DNA of 64,000 nucleotides from CAVRRZ01 sp963723745 (GCA_963723745.1 CAVRRZ010000003.1:1-64000), one strand, 5' to 3'. Counted from the first letter of the stretch, positions 34,129-44,268 are shown. The notes: a model not told the origin generated them from the sequence alone. Made by a program: numbers and translations.

Positions 34129-34329
34129 GTGGCACAGGGAACCGTGAAGTGGTTCAACGCCGAGAAGGGCTTCGGCTTCATCGCCGTCGACGGCGGCCAG
34201 GATGTCTTCGTCCACTACTCGGCCATCCAGATGGACGGGTACAAGTCCCTCGACGAGGGGCAGCGGGTGGAGTTCGAGGTGGTCCAGGGCTCGAAGGGTC
34301 CGCAGGCGGACGCCGTCCGCAGCGCCTGA
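34129..34329 (+). CDS. Cold shock protein, CspA family
   Basis: A 66-residue single CSD-fold RNA chaperone starting at GTG 34129. RNP1 is KGFGFI in GTVKWFNAEKGFGFIAVDGG, and RNP2 is VFVHYSAI. The end GSKGPQADAVRSA is typical of actinobacterial CspA/SCO-type proteins. The 209 bases between thrC and this gene hold no gene and probably include a long leader, common for cold shock mRNAs. A perfect terminator follows at 34343. Confidence 0.95.
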   Translation: MAQGTVKWFNAEKGFGFIAVDGGQDVFVHYSAIQMDGYKSLDEGQRVEFEVVQGSKGPQADAVRSA

Positions 34330-34342
34330 TCCGAGCACGACC

Positions 34343-34378
34343 GGAGGCCCGGTTTCCCGCGAGGGGAACCGGGCCTCC
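34343..34378 (+). terminator. Terminator after the cold shock gene
   Basis: GGAGGCCCGGTT and CCC pair with GGG and AACCGGGCCTCC (one T-G mismatch) around a 4-base GCGA loop, 13 bases after the stop codon. Confidence 0.85.
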
Positions 34379-34401
34379 GTGCGTCCATGCCCGTGCGCCG
34401 A

Positions 34402-34461
34402 GGCAAGGGAAGCTTTACCCACGGGTGGAGCTGCGGACCCACGGGTAAAGCTTCCGATGCC
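34402..34461. repeat. Palindromic intergenic repeat, copy 2
   Basis: The left arm GGCAAGGGAAGCTTTACCC and a right arm whose complement reads GGCATCGGAAGCTTTACCC flank a 12-base centre (20 of 24 positions pair). It shares its core with the palindrome at 195-253. It lies in the 353-base gap between csp and groEL, between the csp terminator and the CIRCE sites. Confidence 0.7.
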
Positions 34462-34504
34462 TGCGCGCACGAGGGCCGGAACAGGCGAGAGCAGGAGCCC
34501 GTTC

Positions 34505-34529
34505 TTGCACTCGGCAGGGGAGAGTGCCA
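34505..34529 (+). promoter_or_regulatory. CIRCE operator 1 (HrcA site), upstream copy
   Basis: TTGCACTC, a 9-base spacer and GAGTGCCA form the HrcA-binding inverted repeat. One arm base is mismatched relative to the perfect downstream copy. Confidence 0.7.
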
Positions 34530-34535
34530 GACTCC

Positions 34536-34568
34536 GAGTTGGCACTCGTACCCTGTGAGTGCCAACTC
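34536..34568 (+). promoter_or_regulatory. CIRCE operator 2 (HrcA site) before groEL
   Basis: GAGTTGGCACTC, a 9-base spacer (GTACCCTGT) and GAGTGCCAACTC form a perfect 12-bp inverted repeat with the exact CIRCE spacing. Heat-inducible control of groEL by HrcA is expected. Confidence 0.93.
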
Positions 34569-34682
34569 AGGTCGGAACGGTGAGGCACCGGTCGTGGGCC
34601 GAAGGAGCGTCCACTGGTCCCGGTGTCGTCCGTCGCGGGCGCCGAACCCGGCCGGCGATCAACGCATGGAGGACATCACCAC

Positions 34683-36311
<1,629 letters not shown>

Positions 36312-36407
36312 CGAAGGACCCCGCTGCCCCCCACGCCTCGCACGCTCGGCGCGGGACCCTGCAGCAGGGCCGTTCCAGGTCCGTCACGTAACACCAGCAC
36401 TGCCCGG

Positions 36408-36439
36408 CAGGGGCGGTCCGCTTCGGCGGGCCGCCCCTG
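36408..36439 (+). terminator. Terminator after groEL
   Basis: CAGGGGCGG and CCGC pair with GCGG and CCGCCCCTG around a TTCG tetraloop (one T-G mismatch), 97 bases after the stop codon. Confidence 0.8.
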
Positions 36440-36452
36440 TCGGCGTCTCCGG

Positions 36453-36491
36453 CCGAGGGCCCGCCGCCGGAATCCGGCGACGGGCCCTCGG
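36453..36491 (-). terminator. Terminator after the fibronectin-repeat gene
   Basis: CCGAGGGCCCG and CCGCCGG pair with their complements around a short AAT loop with one extra base. It lies 14 bases beyond the stop codon of the minus-strand gene at 36505. Confidence 0.75.
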
Positions 36492-36504
36492 ACAGGGTGT
36501 GCGG

Positions 36505-38670
36505 TCAGCGAACCCGCGTCATCGTCGCGACGACCCGGCCACCGGAGTCGGAAGCGACGTTGATGCGGCTGGCCGTCGGCAGGGTCGGACCGTTCCGCAG
36601 ATCGACCGACCAGGTGCCGTCGGCGGCGACGGCGACGTTCAGCTGGATCGTCGTGCCGGAGCCGATGACGTCGCCAAGCCGGACATGCACGCGGTTGGCG
36701 GTCGCATCCTGGACGGTTCCCTGGATGCGGTACTCCCGCTTGTCGGCCCGGTACTGCGCCCGGGTCACCGTCACCACGTCGTTCGGCGTCACCACGTTGT
36801 CGACGTTGCTCGGCGTCATCGACGTGGTCTGGCCGCCCCCGCTCTTGGCGATGACCGTGACCGTGTAGCTGGTGCCGTTTGCCAGCCCCCCCAGCGTCCC
36901 GCTGGTTCCGGTGACGGCGGTCCTGACCTCGGCGCCCGTTGCAGGCTTGGCCACCAGCTCGTAACCGGTCACCGGGCTGGCGGCGTTGCCGGGCTGCGCC
37001 GCCGCCCACTCGGCCGTGATGCTCTCGTGGCCGGGGAGGACGCGCGTCAGGTCGAAGGCCTTGGGCGCGACCGCCGCCGCCGTCGTCACCGTCGCGGTAC
37101 CGGCCGGGCTCGATCCCACGGCGTTCGCCGCCGTGACCGACACCACGTACTCGGTCCCCGGGCTGAGCCCGGCGAGCGTGGCCGTGGTCGCTGGCGCCCG
37201 GACCGTGACCGGTGCCGGCGTGCTCGTCCCGTTTCCTGCGCCGGTAGCGGTGACCGTGTAGCTGGCAGCTCCCTGCGACGCCGTCCAGCTGACCTCCGCG
37301 CTTCCGGGCTGGCTCTCCGCGGCCGTCACCCCGGCGGGTGCCGCCGGGGCCTCGGTCGGCGTCTCGCCCGTGCCGCCACCGGTGTCGCCGCCACCCGGGG
37401 TCTCGACGCCGGTTCCCGAGCCCACCGTGATCGTGCCCAGGGACTGCACCGCCGACCACCGACCGTTGTAGGCCTCGATCGTGATCTCGTACTCGGCGCC
37501 GGCCTGGAGGCCGTCGAGGGAGACACGGTTCCCACCGGTCCGCTCGGCCACCTCCTGCTCGGGGTGCTCGCCGCCGATCGCGGCCACCCGGAACGCGTCC
37601 GGCGGGGTGACGTCGGCAGGCTGGTCCGGCGGCTCCCAGGAGACGTCCACCGAGGTGGAGCCGGTCGCGGAGGAGAGGTGAGCCGTCTGGGGCGCGGTCG
37701 GCACCTGACCGTCAGGACTCGGCGGGCAGCCACCCATCCCCGGACCGGGGATCTCCTCGAACTCGTTCTGCGTGAGCCCCAGGGCCGGCTCCTCGCCCGC
37801 CATCCATGCCGCGAAGACGTGGTCGCCCTCGAGGACGCGGTCGTAGTCGGCCTCGGTGTAGAGGGTGTAGGTGCCGGTGATCGTCCTGGTCGCAGGGTCG
37901 GCCTCGGCCTCGGCGTCCCACAGACCGGGCTCGCCGTTGGGGTGCTCGGCGTCGGGCACGAGGGTGATCTCCATCGCCCGGTTGTCGGACAGGCCCGGAT
38001 CCTCTCCCGGCGGCGTCTTGTCGTCGTCGTTCTCAGGGTTGACGGTCTCGATGGCGAACCGCGCCGGGTCCCACCACTCGTCGGTGGGGTCGTAGGTGCC
38101 CGTGATCGTGACCGTCCCCTCGCCGCGCACTCGGTTCGGCGGGTCGGTCGGGAGGTTCTGGCCGGCGACGAACCCGCTCCCCTCCACCGAGGTCACGGTG
38201 GGCGAGGCCGTGATCGCCGAGTCCGTGAAGGTCTCGTTCTCGAACTGGACCTTCACCTCGTCACCAGACCGGATGGTGGGCGTCACCCCGATCCAGCACT
38301 CGCCCCCCGGGTGGTTGAACTCGAGGAAGCCGGTGCTGTCCAGGGCCCCTCTGCCGATCCCGATCACCTGGCCGCCCCGGATGACCTGGACCGTCGCCTC
38401 CTGCCCGGCCTGGTCGACGTAGCCCTCGAGGGCCACCATGCTGCGCTTGTTGAAGATCTCGATGTTGCCCGGTCCCAGGGGCGGGGTGCCCGCCTGCGCG
38501 GCTGCGGTGACGGTCACCGCGGCACCTGCGACCGTGATGGCGGCGAGGCCGCCGACGAGGGCGCGGCGCCGAGGGGAAGAGCTGGGGATCAGCCGTGCCG
38601 CGGGGGAAGCGGCCGCTGCGTGCCGTCCGCCCCCGCGACCACGGCTCGCGGTCGGTCGTGATGTGGTCAT
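36505..38670 (-). CDS. Secreted protein with fibronectin type III repeats
   Basis: A 721-residue exported protein. The N-terminus has a twin-arginine-like signal (SSPRRRALVGGLAAITVAGA) cut near AQA-GTPP. A beta-rich domain of about 290 residues (FNKRSMVALEGYVDQAGQ) has Cys residues near GGECWIG and MGGCPPS. Three FnIII domains follow at about 325-415, 440-525 and 530-615, with ends such as LAGLSPGTEYVVSVTAANAV. A final domain contains YRIQGTVQDATANRVHVRLG. The linkers are Gly/Thr/Pro-rich. Such proteins often act at the cell surface in binding, but no catalytic domain or wall anchor is visible. Confidence 0.8.
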   Translation of the reverse strand: MTTSRPTASRGRGGGRHAAAASPAARLIPSSSPRRRALVGGLAAITVAGAAVTVTAAAQAGTPPLGPGNIEIFNKRSMVALEGYVDQAGQEATVQVIRGGQVIGIGRGALDSTGFLEFNHPGGECWIGVTPTIRSGDEVKVQFENETFTDSAITASPTVTSVEGSGFVAGQNLPTDPPNRVRGEGTVTITGTYDPTDEWWDPARFAIETVNPENDDDKTPPGEDPGLSDNRAMEITLVPDAEHPNGEPGLWDAEAEADPATRTITGTYTLYTEADYDRVLEGDHVFAAWMAGEEPALGLTQNEFEEIPGPGMGGCPPSPDGQVPTAPQTAHLSSATGSTSVDVSWEPPDQPADVTPPDAFRVAAIGGEHPEQEVAERTGGNRVSLDGLQAGAEYEITIEAYNGRWSAVQSLGTITVGSGTGVETPGGGDTGGGTGETPTEAPAAPAGVTAAESQPGSAEVSWTASQGAASYTVTATGAGNGTSTPAPVTVRAPATTATLAGLSPGTEYVVSVTAANAVGSSPAGTATVTTAAAVAPKAFDLTRVLPGHESITAEWAAAQPGNAASPVTGYELVAKPATGAEVRTAVTGTSGTLGGLANGTSYTVTVIAKSGGGQTTSMTPSNVDNVVTPNDVVTVTRAQYRADKREYRIQGTVQDATANRVHVRLGDVIGSGTTIQLNVAVAADGTWSVDLRNGPTLPTASRINVASDSGGRVVATMTRVR

Positions 38671-38831
38671 TGTCGCTCCGCGTCGCGCTGTCGGTGTCCT
38701 CCTCGATCGGGGAGAGCTCCCAGAGGCTGATCGATCGCGGACGTCCGTAGCAGCCGCGTGATGGGGAACCAGCGATACCCGATTCGGGGGGTGTCGTTCG
38801 GGTAAGTGGTCGGCGGGGTAGGCGGCAGCCC

Positions 38832-39623
38832 GTGGCGGTGATCATCGGGACCTCGGGGTGGCAGTACCGCGACTGGCGCGGCCGCTTCTACCCGCAGAAG
38901 CTGCCGCAGCGCCTGTGGCTGGAGCACTACGCCGCGCACTTCGCCACCGTCGAGAGCAACAACGCCTTCTACCGGTTGCCCGAGCACGCCACCTTCGTCG
39001 CGTGGCGCGAGCGCACCCCGCCGGACTTCCGGTGGGCGGTCAAGGCCAGCCGCTTCCTGACCCACATCAAGCGGCTGCGCGAACCCGCCGAGCCCGTTGC
39101 CCGCCTGATGGGCCGTGCCGAGGGTCTCGGCGAGCGGATCGACACGATCCTGCTGCAGCTCCCCCCGACGCTCCGGGCGGACGCCGACCTGCTCCGTGAG
39201 TGCCTTGCCCAATTCGCTGCGCAGTTCCCGCCCGGGATCCGGGTCGCCGTGGAGCCGCGGCACGAGACCTGGTGGACCGACGAGATCCGCGCGCTGCTCG
39301 AGCGGTACGGGGCGGCGCTGTGCTGGGCCGACCGCGACGAGCAGCCGGTCGCCCCGCTGTGGCGCACCGCCGATTGGGGGTACCTGCGCTTCCACCACGG
39401 CTACGAGCAGTGGGCCTACCGGACGCAGACGCTGGAGCTGTGGGCCCGCCGCCTCGCCGACACCTACGCAGATGACGAGGACGTGCTCGTCTACTTCAAC
39501 AACGACCCCGGCTGCGCCGCGGTCGCCGACGCGGTGCGTTTCGCCGACGCCGTCCGCAGCGCCGGACGGACGCCGACCCGCGTGCCGACGCCGGACCAGG
39601 CCACCGGTGCCGCGTGGGGCTGA
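38832..39623 (+). CDS. DUF72 domain protein (YecE-like)
   Basis: The 263-residue protein starts at GTG 38832. The family begins IIGTSGWQYRDWRGRFYP, then HFATVESNNAFYRLPEHATF, with the central FRWAVKASRFLTHIKRL and late DDEDVLVYFNNDPGCAAVAD. DUF72 proteins form a TIM-barrel-like fold related to AP-endonuclease-type barrels, but no activity has been shown. It converges on the oxidoreductase gene. Confidence 0.92.
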   Translation: MAVIIGTSGWQYRDWRGRFYPQKLPQRLWLEHYAAHFATVESNNAFYRLPEHATFVAWRERTPPDFRWAVKASRFLTHIKRLREPAEPVARLMGRAEGLGERIDTILLQLPPTLRADADLLRECLAQFAAQFPPGIRVAVEPRHETWWTDEIRALLERYGAALCWADRDEQPVAPLWRTADWGYLRFHHGYEQWAYRTQTLELWARRLADTYADDEDVLVYFNNDPGCAAVADAVRFADAVRSAGRTPTRVPTPDQATGAAWG

Positions 39624-39626
39624 GCC

Positions 39627-40619
39627 CTACGCCGGCGGGGCCTCGGAGTGGGAGACGCCGAGCTGGTCGAGCGCCTGGCCCAGCACGTCCTGGACGGCGA
39701 GCGTGTCGGCCAGCGGCATGACCGCGCTCTCGGTACGCCCGGCCCGCACGCACTCGGTGACCTCGATCAGCTCGTGCGCGTACCCGGCGCCGATCGGTGG
39801 CCGGGTGATCGTCTCGACCTGCGCGCCGTGACGGTGCAGCACGATCGTGTCCGGGTGGTGGAACCGCGGGAGGACGTCGATCCAGCCCCCGGTGCCGAAG
39901 ACCCGCGCCTGCCCGGGCAGCTCGCCGCGCAGCGAGCAGGTGAGCGTCGCCGTCCGCCCGTCCGGCCAGTCGAGCAGCAGGGCGACCTCGGCGTCGACCC
40001 CGGTCGGGAACGTGGACCCGGCGGCCGTGACCCGCGAGGGGGCGCCGAGCAGCATCTGGGCGAACGACACCGGGTAGACGGCCAGGTCGAGCACCGCGCC
40101 GCCCCCCAGCTCGAGCGCGAACAACCGGTCGGCCGGGTCCCACGGCCGGCTGATGCCCAGGTCGGCCTGGACCGACCGGACCTCGCCGATCGCGCCGTCG
40201 GCCACCAGGTCCCGCAGCGCGCCGATCGCCGGCTGGAAGCGGGTCCACATCGCCTCCATGACGAAGACCCCGGCAGCCCGAGCACGGTCGATCACCTCGA
40301 CCGCGCCCGCCGTCGTGGCCGTGAACGCCTTCTCGACCAGCAGCGCCTTGCCGGCGTCGATGGCGGCGAGCGCGGTCGGGTGGTGCATCGGGTGCGGGGT
40401 GGCGAGGTAGAGCACGTCGACGTCGGGGTCGGCCAGGATCTCGCGGTAGGAGCCGTACGCCCGCCCGATGCCGTGCCGGCCGGCGAACTCCCGCGCCCGG
40501 TCCAGCGAGCGCGACGCGACCGCGACCGGGCGCGCGCCCTCGACGTGCGCGAAGTCGGCGGTCACCTTGTCGGCGATGCGGCCGGGCCCGATGATGCCCC
40601 AGCGGATGGTGTCACTCAC
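39627..40619 (-). CDS. Gfo/Idh/MocA family NAD(P)-dependent oxidoreductase
   Basis: The 330-residue protein starts at GTG 40619, 6 bases after TACGTT. The Rossmann fold opens IRWGIIGPGRIADKVTADFA. LYLATPHPMHHPTALAAIDA and LVEKAFTATTAGAVEVID follow, with the conserved EKxxx Lys. The C-terminal alpha/beta domain contains VMEAMWTRFQPAIGALRDLV, typical of the dihydrodiol dehydrogenase/glucose-fructose oxidoreductase branch. The substrate, probably a sugar or polyol, cannot be told from sequence. No sugar operon surrounds it. Confidence 0.9.
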   Translation of the reverse strand: MSDTIRWGIIGPGRIADKVTADFAHVEGARPVAVASRSLDRAREFAGRHGIGRAYGSYREILADPDVDVLYLATPHPMHHPTALAAIDAGKALLVEKAFTATTAGAVEVIDRARAAGVFVMEAMWTRFQPAIGALRDLVADGAIGEVRSVQADLGISRPWDPADRLFALELGGGAVLDLAVYPVSFAQMLLGAPSRVTAAGSTFPTGVDAEVALLLDWPDGRTATLTCSLRGELPGQARVFGTGGWIDVLPRFHHPDTIVLHRHGAQVETITRPPIGAGYAHELIEVTECVRAGRTESAVMPLADTLAVQDVLGQALDQLGVSHSEAPPA

Positions 40620-40625
40620 CGAGCG

Positions 40626-40631
40626 AACGTA
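40626..40631 (-). promoter_or_regulatory. -10 element TACGTT for the oxidoreductase gene
   Basis: TACGTT on the minus strand is followed by 6 bases and the GTG at 40619, with no ribosome binding site. Confidence 0.4.
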
Positions 40632-40663
40632 CCGAGCGCCGCGGTGCCGGGCAGACTGCAGCC

Positions 40664-40933
40664 GTGACCGTCCTCATCGACCCGCCGGTGTGGCCGTGGC
40701 GCGGACGCCGGTGGTCGCACCTGGTCAGCGACTTCTCCTACGACGAGTTGCACGCGTTCGTCGACGCCGAGCTCGGCATCCCCCGCCGGGCCTTCCAGGG
40801 CGACCACTACGACATCCCGGCCGACCTCTACGAGATCGCGGTCGCCGCCGGGGCGCAGCCGGTCGCCTGCCGGGAGCTGTTGGCCCGGCTGATGGCCGCC
40901 GGCCTCAGGAACCGGAAGCGGCACGTGCCCTGA
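40664..40933 (+). CDS. DUF4031 small protein
   Basis: An 89-residue protein starting at GTG 40664, with CAGACT 6 bases upstream. It matches the DUF4031 pattern VLIDPPVWPWRGRRWSHLVS, then FSYDELHAFVDAELGIPRRA and FQGDHYDIPADLYEIAV, ending in a basic RKRHVP. The function is unknown. Its last 29 bases overlap the convergent HD-protein gene. Confidence 0.88.
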   Translation: MTVLIDPPVWPWRGRRWSHLVSDFSYDELHAFVDAELGIPRRAFQGDHYDIPADLYEIAVAAGAQPVACRELLARLMAAGLRNRKRHVP

Positions 40934-41540
40934 GCAGGGTCAGTTCGGCGGTCACGTTGGCCCGGGCCCGTGGCTCCCACTCGTCGGCGATCGCCGGCAC
41001 GCGGTAGAGCCGGGGCAGCTCGAGCAGCCGTTCCAGCACGGCGATCCGCCCGGCCGTGAACTGCGCGTCGGAGAGGTGGCCGTACTCCGCGCGCACCGAC
41101 GAGGCGTAGCCGGCGTACGCGTCGGGCGGGCCGGCCAGGACGGCGAGGTCGGCGTCGCAGAGGACCGCACCGTTCGCGTCGTCGTCCGCAGGCTCGTGCG
41201 TCGCCGTCAGCAGGACCAGCCGCTCCACCTCGGCCACCCGCTCGTCCGGCACGAGGCCGCGCAGGCCGGCCTTCGCCCGGCCGGCGCTCACCGCCTCGTT
41301 GTCGTTGCGCTGCGGGTCGTAGACCACGTCGTGGTACCAGGCGGCCAGGCGGACGGCGGCGGGGTCGCCGGCGGCGCCGGCGAGGCCGTCCACGAGGCCG
41401 AGCACCGCCGCCAGGTGACGCAGGTCGTGGTAGCTGCGGTGCGGCTCGCTCCACGCGGCGACCAGCGCCGACCACTCGGTGCGGGAGGTCGGGGAGTCGC
41501 CGGCCAGGTCCGCCCAGGCCTCGAAGCCGACCGAGGTCAT
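40905..41540 (-). CDS. HD-domain metal-dependent phosphohydrolase-like protein
   Basis: The 211-residue protein starts at ATG 41540, which overlaps the peptidase stop codon (ATGA). The HD pattern is His in RSYHDLRHLAAVL, His-Asp in AAWYHDVVYDPQRNDNE, and Asp in LCDADLAVL. This is the compact HD type also found in small N-methyl-D-aspartate receptor NMDAR2C-like annotations of bacteria. It probably hydrolyses a phosphate ester or nucleotide. The substrate is unknown. Confidence 0.85.
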   Translation of the reverse strand: MTSVGFEAWADLAGDSPTSRTEWSALVAAWSEPHRSYHDLRHLAAVLGLVDGLAGAAGDPAAVRLAAWYHDVVYDPQRNDNEAVSAGRAKAGLRGLVPDERVAEVERLVLLTATHEPADDDANGAVLCDADLAVLAGPPDAYAGYASSVRAEYGHLSDAQFTAGRIAVLERLLELPRLYRVPAIADEWEPRARANVTAELTLLRARAASGS

Positions 41541-42808
41541 CGGACGCCGCACGAGCGCAGGGCCAGCAACGCGAACGCGCGGGCGGCCAGCAACACCTCG
41601 TCGACCGGCACCCGCTCGCCGGGGCCGTGGGCGAGGTGCAGGTCGCCGGGACCGTAGTGCAGTGTCGGGACGCCGGCGGCGGCGTAGAGCCGCAGGTCGC
41701 TGCCGGCGGGTATGGCCCGCTCGGGGCCCGGCCGCCCGCCCGCGTCGAGGACCGCCGCGGTGGTGGCGGGCAGCAGCGGGTGACCCGCGGGCAGCTCGCC
41801 GCTGGCGAACGCGCCGCCGGTCCAGGTCACCCGCACCGGATGCCCGGCCAGCCACGGGTGACCGGCGCCGGCCTCGGCCACCCGCTTCTCGAACGCGGCG
41901 CGGGCCTCCTCGACCGGCTCGCCGAGCCGCACCCCGAGGCGCCCCTCGGCCACCAGGCGGTCGGGCACGGAGCTGGCCCAGTCGCCGGCGGCGACCTTGC
42001 CGATCGAGATGCCGTACGGATAGCGCTCGCCCTCGAAGCGCGGATCGGCGCCGGCCTGCCGCTCCGCCTCGAACTCGCGCAGGACCGCGTGCACGTGCTC
42101 GAACACCTCGATCGCGCTGACCCCCCGGTCGCGCATCGCTGCGTGCGCGGCGGCGCCGGTCACCTCCAGGCGAAAGGTGAGCGCCCCGGCGTTGGCCGTG
42201 ACCACGCTGCCCTGGGTGGGTTCGGGGATGACGCACGCGTCGCCGCGGTGACCCCGGGCGAGCGTGGCCCACGACCCCAGGCCGCCGTCCTCCTCGCCGA
42301 TGACGCTGTGCACCGCGAGCGGCCGCGCCAGCCGGATACCGGCGGTGCGCAGCGCAGCGACGGCCGCGACGGCGGCGACCAGTCCGCCCTTCATGTCGCA
42401 GGCCCCGCGGCCGTGCACCGCGCCGTCGGTCAGCCGGGGGACGAACGGGTCGCCGGGCCACAGGTCGAGGTCGCCGGGGGGTACGACGTCCGCGTGGCCG
42501 GAGAGGATCAGCGCCGGGGTGCCCGCCTCTGCCCCCGGCACCGTGCCGACGACGCCCCACGCCTCGGTGCGCACGACCTCCTGGCCCGGCGCGTCCGGGT
42601 CGGAGGCCGCGGCGGCCAGGTCGATCTGCCAGCGGTCGACCTCGCAGCCCAGCGCGTCGAGCTCGTCCGCCACGAGGTGCTGGATCTCGCTCTCGGCGTC
42701 CGTGCCGCCGACGGACGGCACCGCGATCGTCCGTCGGAGCAGGTCGGCGGTCCACGCCGCGTCGACCGCGTCCAGCGCGCGGGCCTCGGGGTCACTGAGG
42801 TCGGGCAT
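41537..42808 (-). CDS. M20 family metallopeptidase, ArgE/DapE-like
   Basis: A 423-residue zinc hydrolase of the ArgE/DapE/ACY1 family. Metal and catalytic motifs are LILSGHADVVPPGD (His, Asp), GRGACDMKGGLVAAVAA (Asp) and HSVIGEEDGG (catalytic Glu-Glu). A dimerisation domain follows (GAAAHAAMRDRGVSAIEVFE), and the C-terminal metal His is in LHYGPGDLHLAHGPGE. It starts at ATG 42808, 7 bases after CAGACT. The family cleaves N-acyl amino acids or similar amides. The local genes do not tell the substrate. It is coupled to the HD gene. Confidence 0.92.
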   Translation of the reverse strand: MPDLSDPEARALDAVDAAWTADLLRRTIAVPSVGGTDAESEIQHLVADELDALGCEVDRWQIDLAAAASDPDAPGQEVVRTEAWGVVGTVPGAEAGTPALILSGHADVVPPGDLDLWPGDPFVPRLTDGAVHGRGACDMKGGLVAAVAAVAALRTAGIRLARPLAVHSVIGEEDGGLGSWATLARGHRGDACVIPEPTQGSVVTANAGALTFRLEVTGAAAHAAMRDRGVSAIEVFEHVHAVLREFEAERQAGADPRFEGERYPYGISIGKVAAGDWASSVPDRLVAEGRLGVRLGEPVEEARAAFEKRVAEAGAGHPWLAGHPVRVTWTGGAFASGELPAGHPLLPATTAAVLDAGGRPGPERAIPAGSDLRLYAAAGVPTLHYGPGDLHLAHGPGERVPVDEVLLAARAFALLALRSCGVR

Positions 42809-42872
42809 GCGGCGGAGTCTGGCACGGGTTTCGTGCGGCCGATCAGCCCGGCTGGTCGGCCCCGGCGCCCGC

Positions 42873-42878
42873 TACCGT
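42873..42878 (+). promoter_or_regulatory. -10 element TACCGT for the DUF2510/scramblase-like gene
   Basis: TACCGT lies 8 bases before the ATG at 42887, with no ribosome binding site between. Confidence 0.45.
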
Positions 42879-42886
42879 GCGGACGC

Positions 42887-43657
42887 ATGACGCAACCGCC
42901 GCCCCCGCCCGGTTGGTATCCCGACCCCGCGGGCAGTGGCGGCACCCGGTGGTGGAACGGCGTCGGGTGGTCCGAGACCGTCCAGCCCGCCGCCGCGCCG
43001 TCTCCGCCGCCCGTGACGGCGCTCCCGCCTCCACCGAACCAGCCGTCGGGACCGGCCGGGCCCGGCCTGTACGACCAGCCGGTCCTGCTGGTCAACCAGC
43101 GGACCAAGCTGATCGAGCTCACCAACGAGTACGCGGTCCTCGACGGCGACGGGCAGCAGATCGGCGCCGTCGTCCAGGTGGGGCAGAGCGGGCTGAGGAA
43201 GGCCGTGCGCTTCCTGTCGGACATGGATCAGTTCCTCACCCACCGGCTCGAGGTGCGCGACGCGCGGGGCCCGGTGCTCGTGCTGACCCGGCCGGCCAAG
43301 GTGCTGAAGTCGCGCGTGCTGGTCGCCCGGCCCGACGGAACGCCGGTCGGCGAGATCGTCCAGGCCAACGTGTTCGGCAGGATCCGCTTCGACTTCGTGG
43401 TCGCCGGTCAGGTGGTCGGCGCGATCCAGGCCGAGAACTGGCGGGCGTGGGACTTCGCGATCCTCGATGCGGCCGGCGCCGAGGTCGCCCGGATCACCAA
43501 GAACTGGGAGGGCCTCGCGCGCACCCTGTTCACGACGGCCGACCGCTACGTCGTGCGCATCCACTACCGGTTGCCGGAGCCCCTGGCCAGTCTGGTGCTG
43601 GCATCGGCGCTGACCGTCGACACGGCTCTGAAGCAGGACCAGCGCGGCTTCAACTGA
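42887..43657 (+). CDS. DUF2510 protein with a phospholipid scramblase-like domain
   Basis: The 256-residue protein starts at ATG 42887. The N-terminal DUF2510 motif is PPPPGWYPDPAGSGGTRWWN, followed by a Pro-rich linker. The rest (about 65-256) fits the scramblase/LURP-one beta-barrel: DQPVLLVNQRTKLIELTNEY, FQ-type strands around VRFLSDMDQFLTHRLEVRD, and ITKNWEGLARTLFTTADRYV. Bacterial members have an unknown role; lipid movement has not been shown for them. The gene is divergent from the peptidase. Confidence 0.88.
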   Translation: MTQPPPPPGWYPDPAGSGGTRWWNGVGWSETVQPAAAPSPPPVTALPPPPNQPSGPAGPGLYDQPVLLVNQRTKLIELTNEYAVLDGDGQQIGAVVQVGQSGLRKAVRFLSDMDQFLTHRLEVRDARGPVLVLTRPAKVLKSRVLVARPDGTPVGEIVQANVFGRIRFDFVVAGQVVGAIQAENWRAWDFAILDAAGAEVARITKNWEGLARTLFTTADRYVVRIHYRLPEPLASLVLASALTVDTALKQDQRGFN

Positions 43658-43722
43658 GTCCATGAGAACCGTCTCACCGACGTCTCATCAATTCCTGGTC
43701 CAGCGGGGGAACCCTGGGGCGC

Positions 43723-44262
43723 ATGGGCCGAATCCGAATGCTGACCGCTGTCCCCGCGCTGCTCCTGCTCGCCGCCTGCGGAGGCGATGAGCCCGCCGGC
43801 GACACCGCCGGGGGCACCGCCGCTTCGTCCCCGACGTCACCCGAGGCCCCGGCACCGGGGCCGGCCGAGTCGTCGCCCGGGGACGACTCGGCGACGGCTC
43901 CTGCCGATGTCGAGATCGAGGATCAGTCGGGATCCGGGGACTCGGCCGTGGTGGCACGGGTGTCGGCGCCCGATGCCGGCTTCGTGGTGATCCTGCTCGA
44001 CGAGGACGACGACCGGCCGGTCGGCGAGCGTCTCCTCGGCGTCGCCGCTGTGCCTGCGGGCGTCTCGACCGACGTCGAGGTGTCGCTCGACCCGCCGCTC
44101 CAGGGCGGCGAGACCGACATCGAGGCGGTGCTCTACGCCGACACCGATGGTGACGGCGAGTTCGACCCGGCCACGGACCGGCCGGTGCCCGAAGCCGACG
44201 ATGACGATGACGATGACGACGACGACGTCGTGGACGACGACGCCGACTACCGGGTCGCCTGA
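43723..44262 (+). CDS. Lipoprotein with a DUF7282-like domain and a calcium-loop-like acidic tail
   Basis: The 179-residue protein starts at ATG 43723. A lipoprotein signal has lipobox LLAAC (Cys19). After a disordered Ser/Pro/Gly stretch, a beta domain begins VEIEDQSGSGDSAVVARVSA and resembles DUF7282. Near residue 145 the loop DTDGDGEFDPATD matches the spacing of an EF-hand or dockerin calcium site. A run of about ten Asp follows, then YRVA. Calcium or metal binding at the cell surface is an inference. Confidence 0.78.
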   Translation: MGRIRMLTAVPALLLLAACGGDEPAGDTAGGTAASSPTSPEAPAPGPAESSPGDDSATAPADVEIEDQSGSGDSAVVARVSAPDAGFVVILLDEDDDRPVGERLLGVAAVPAGVSTDVEVSLDPPLQGGETDIEAVLYADTDGDGEFDPATDRPVPEADDDDDDDDDDVVDDDADYRVA

Positions 44263-44268
44263 GTGTCG

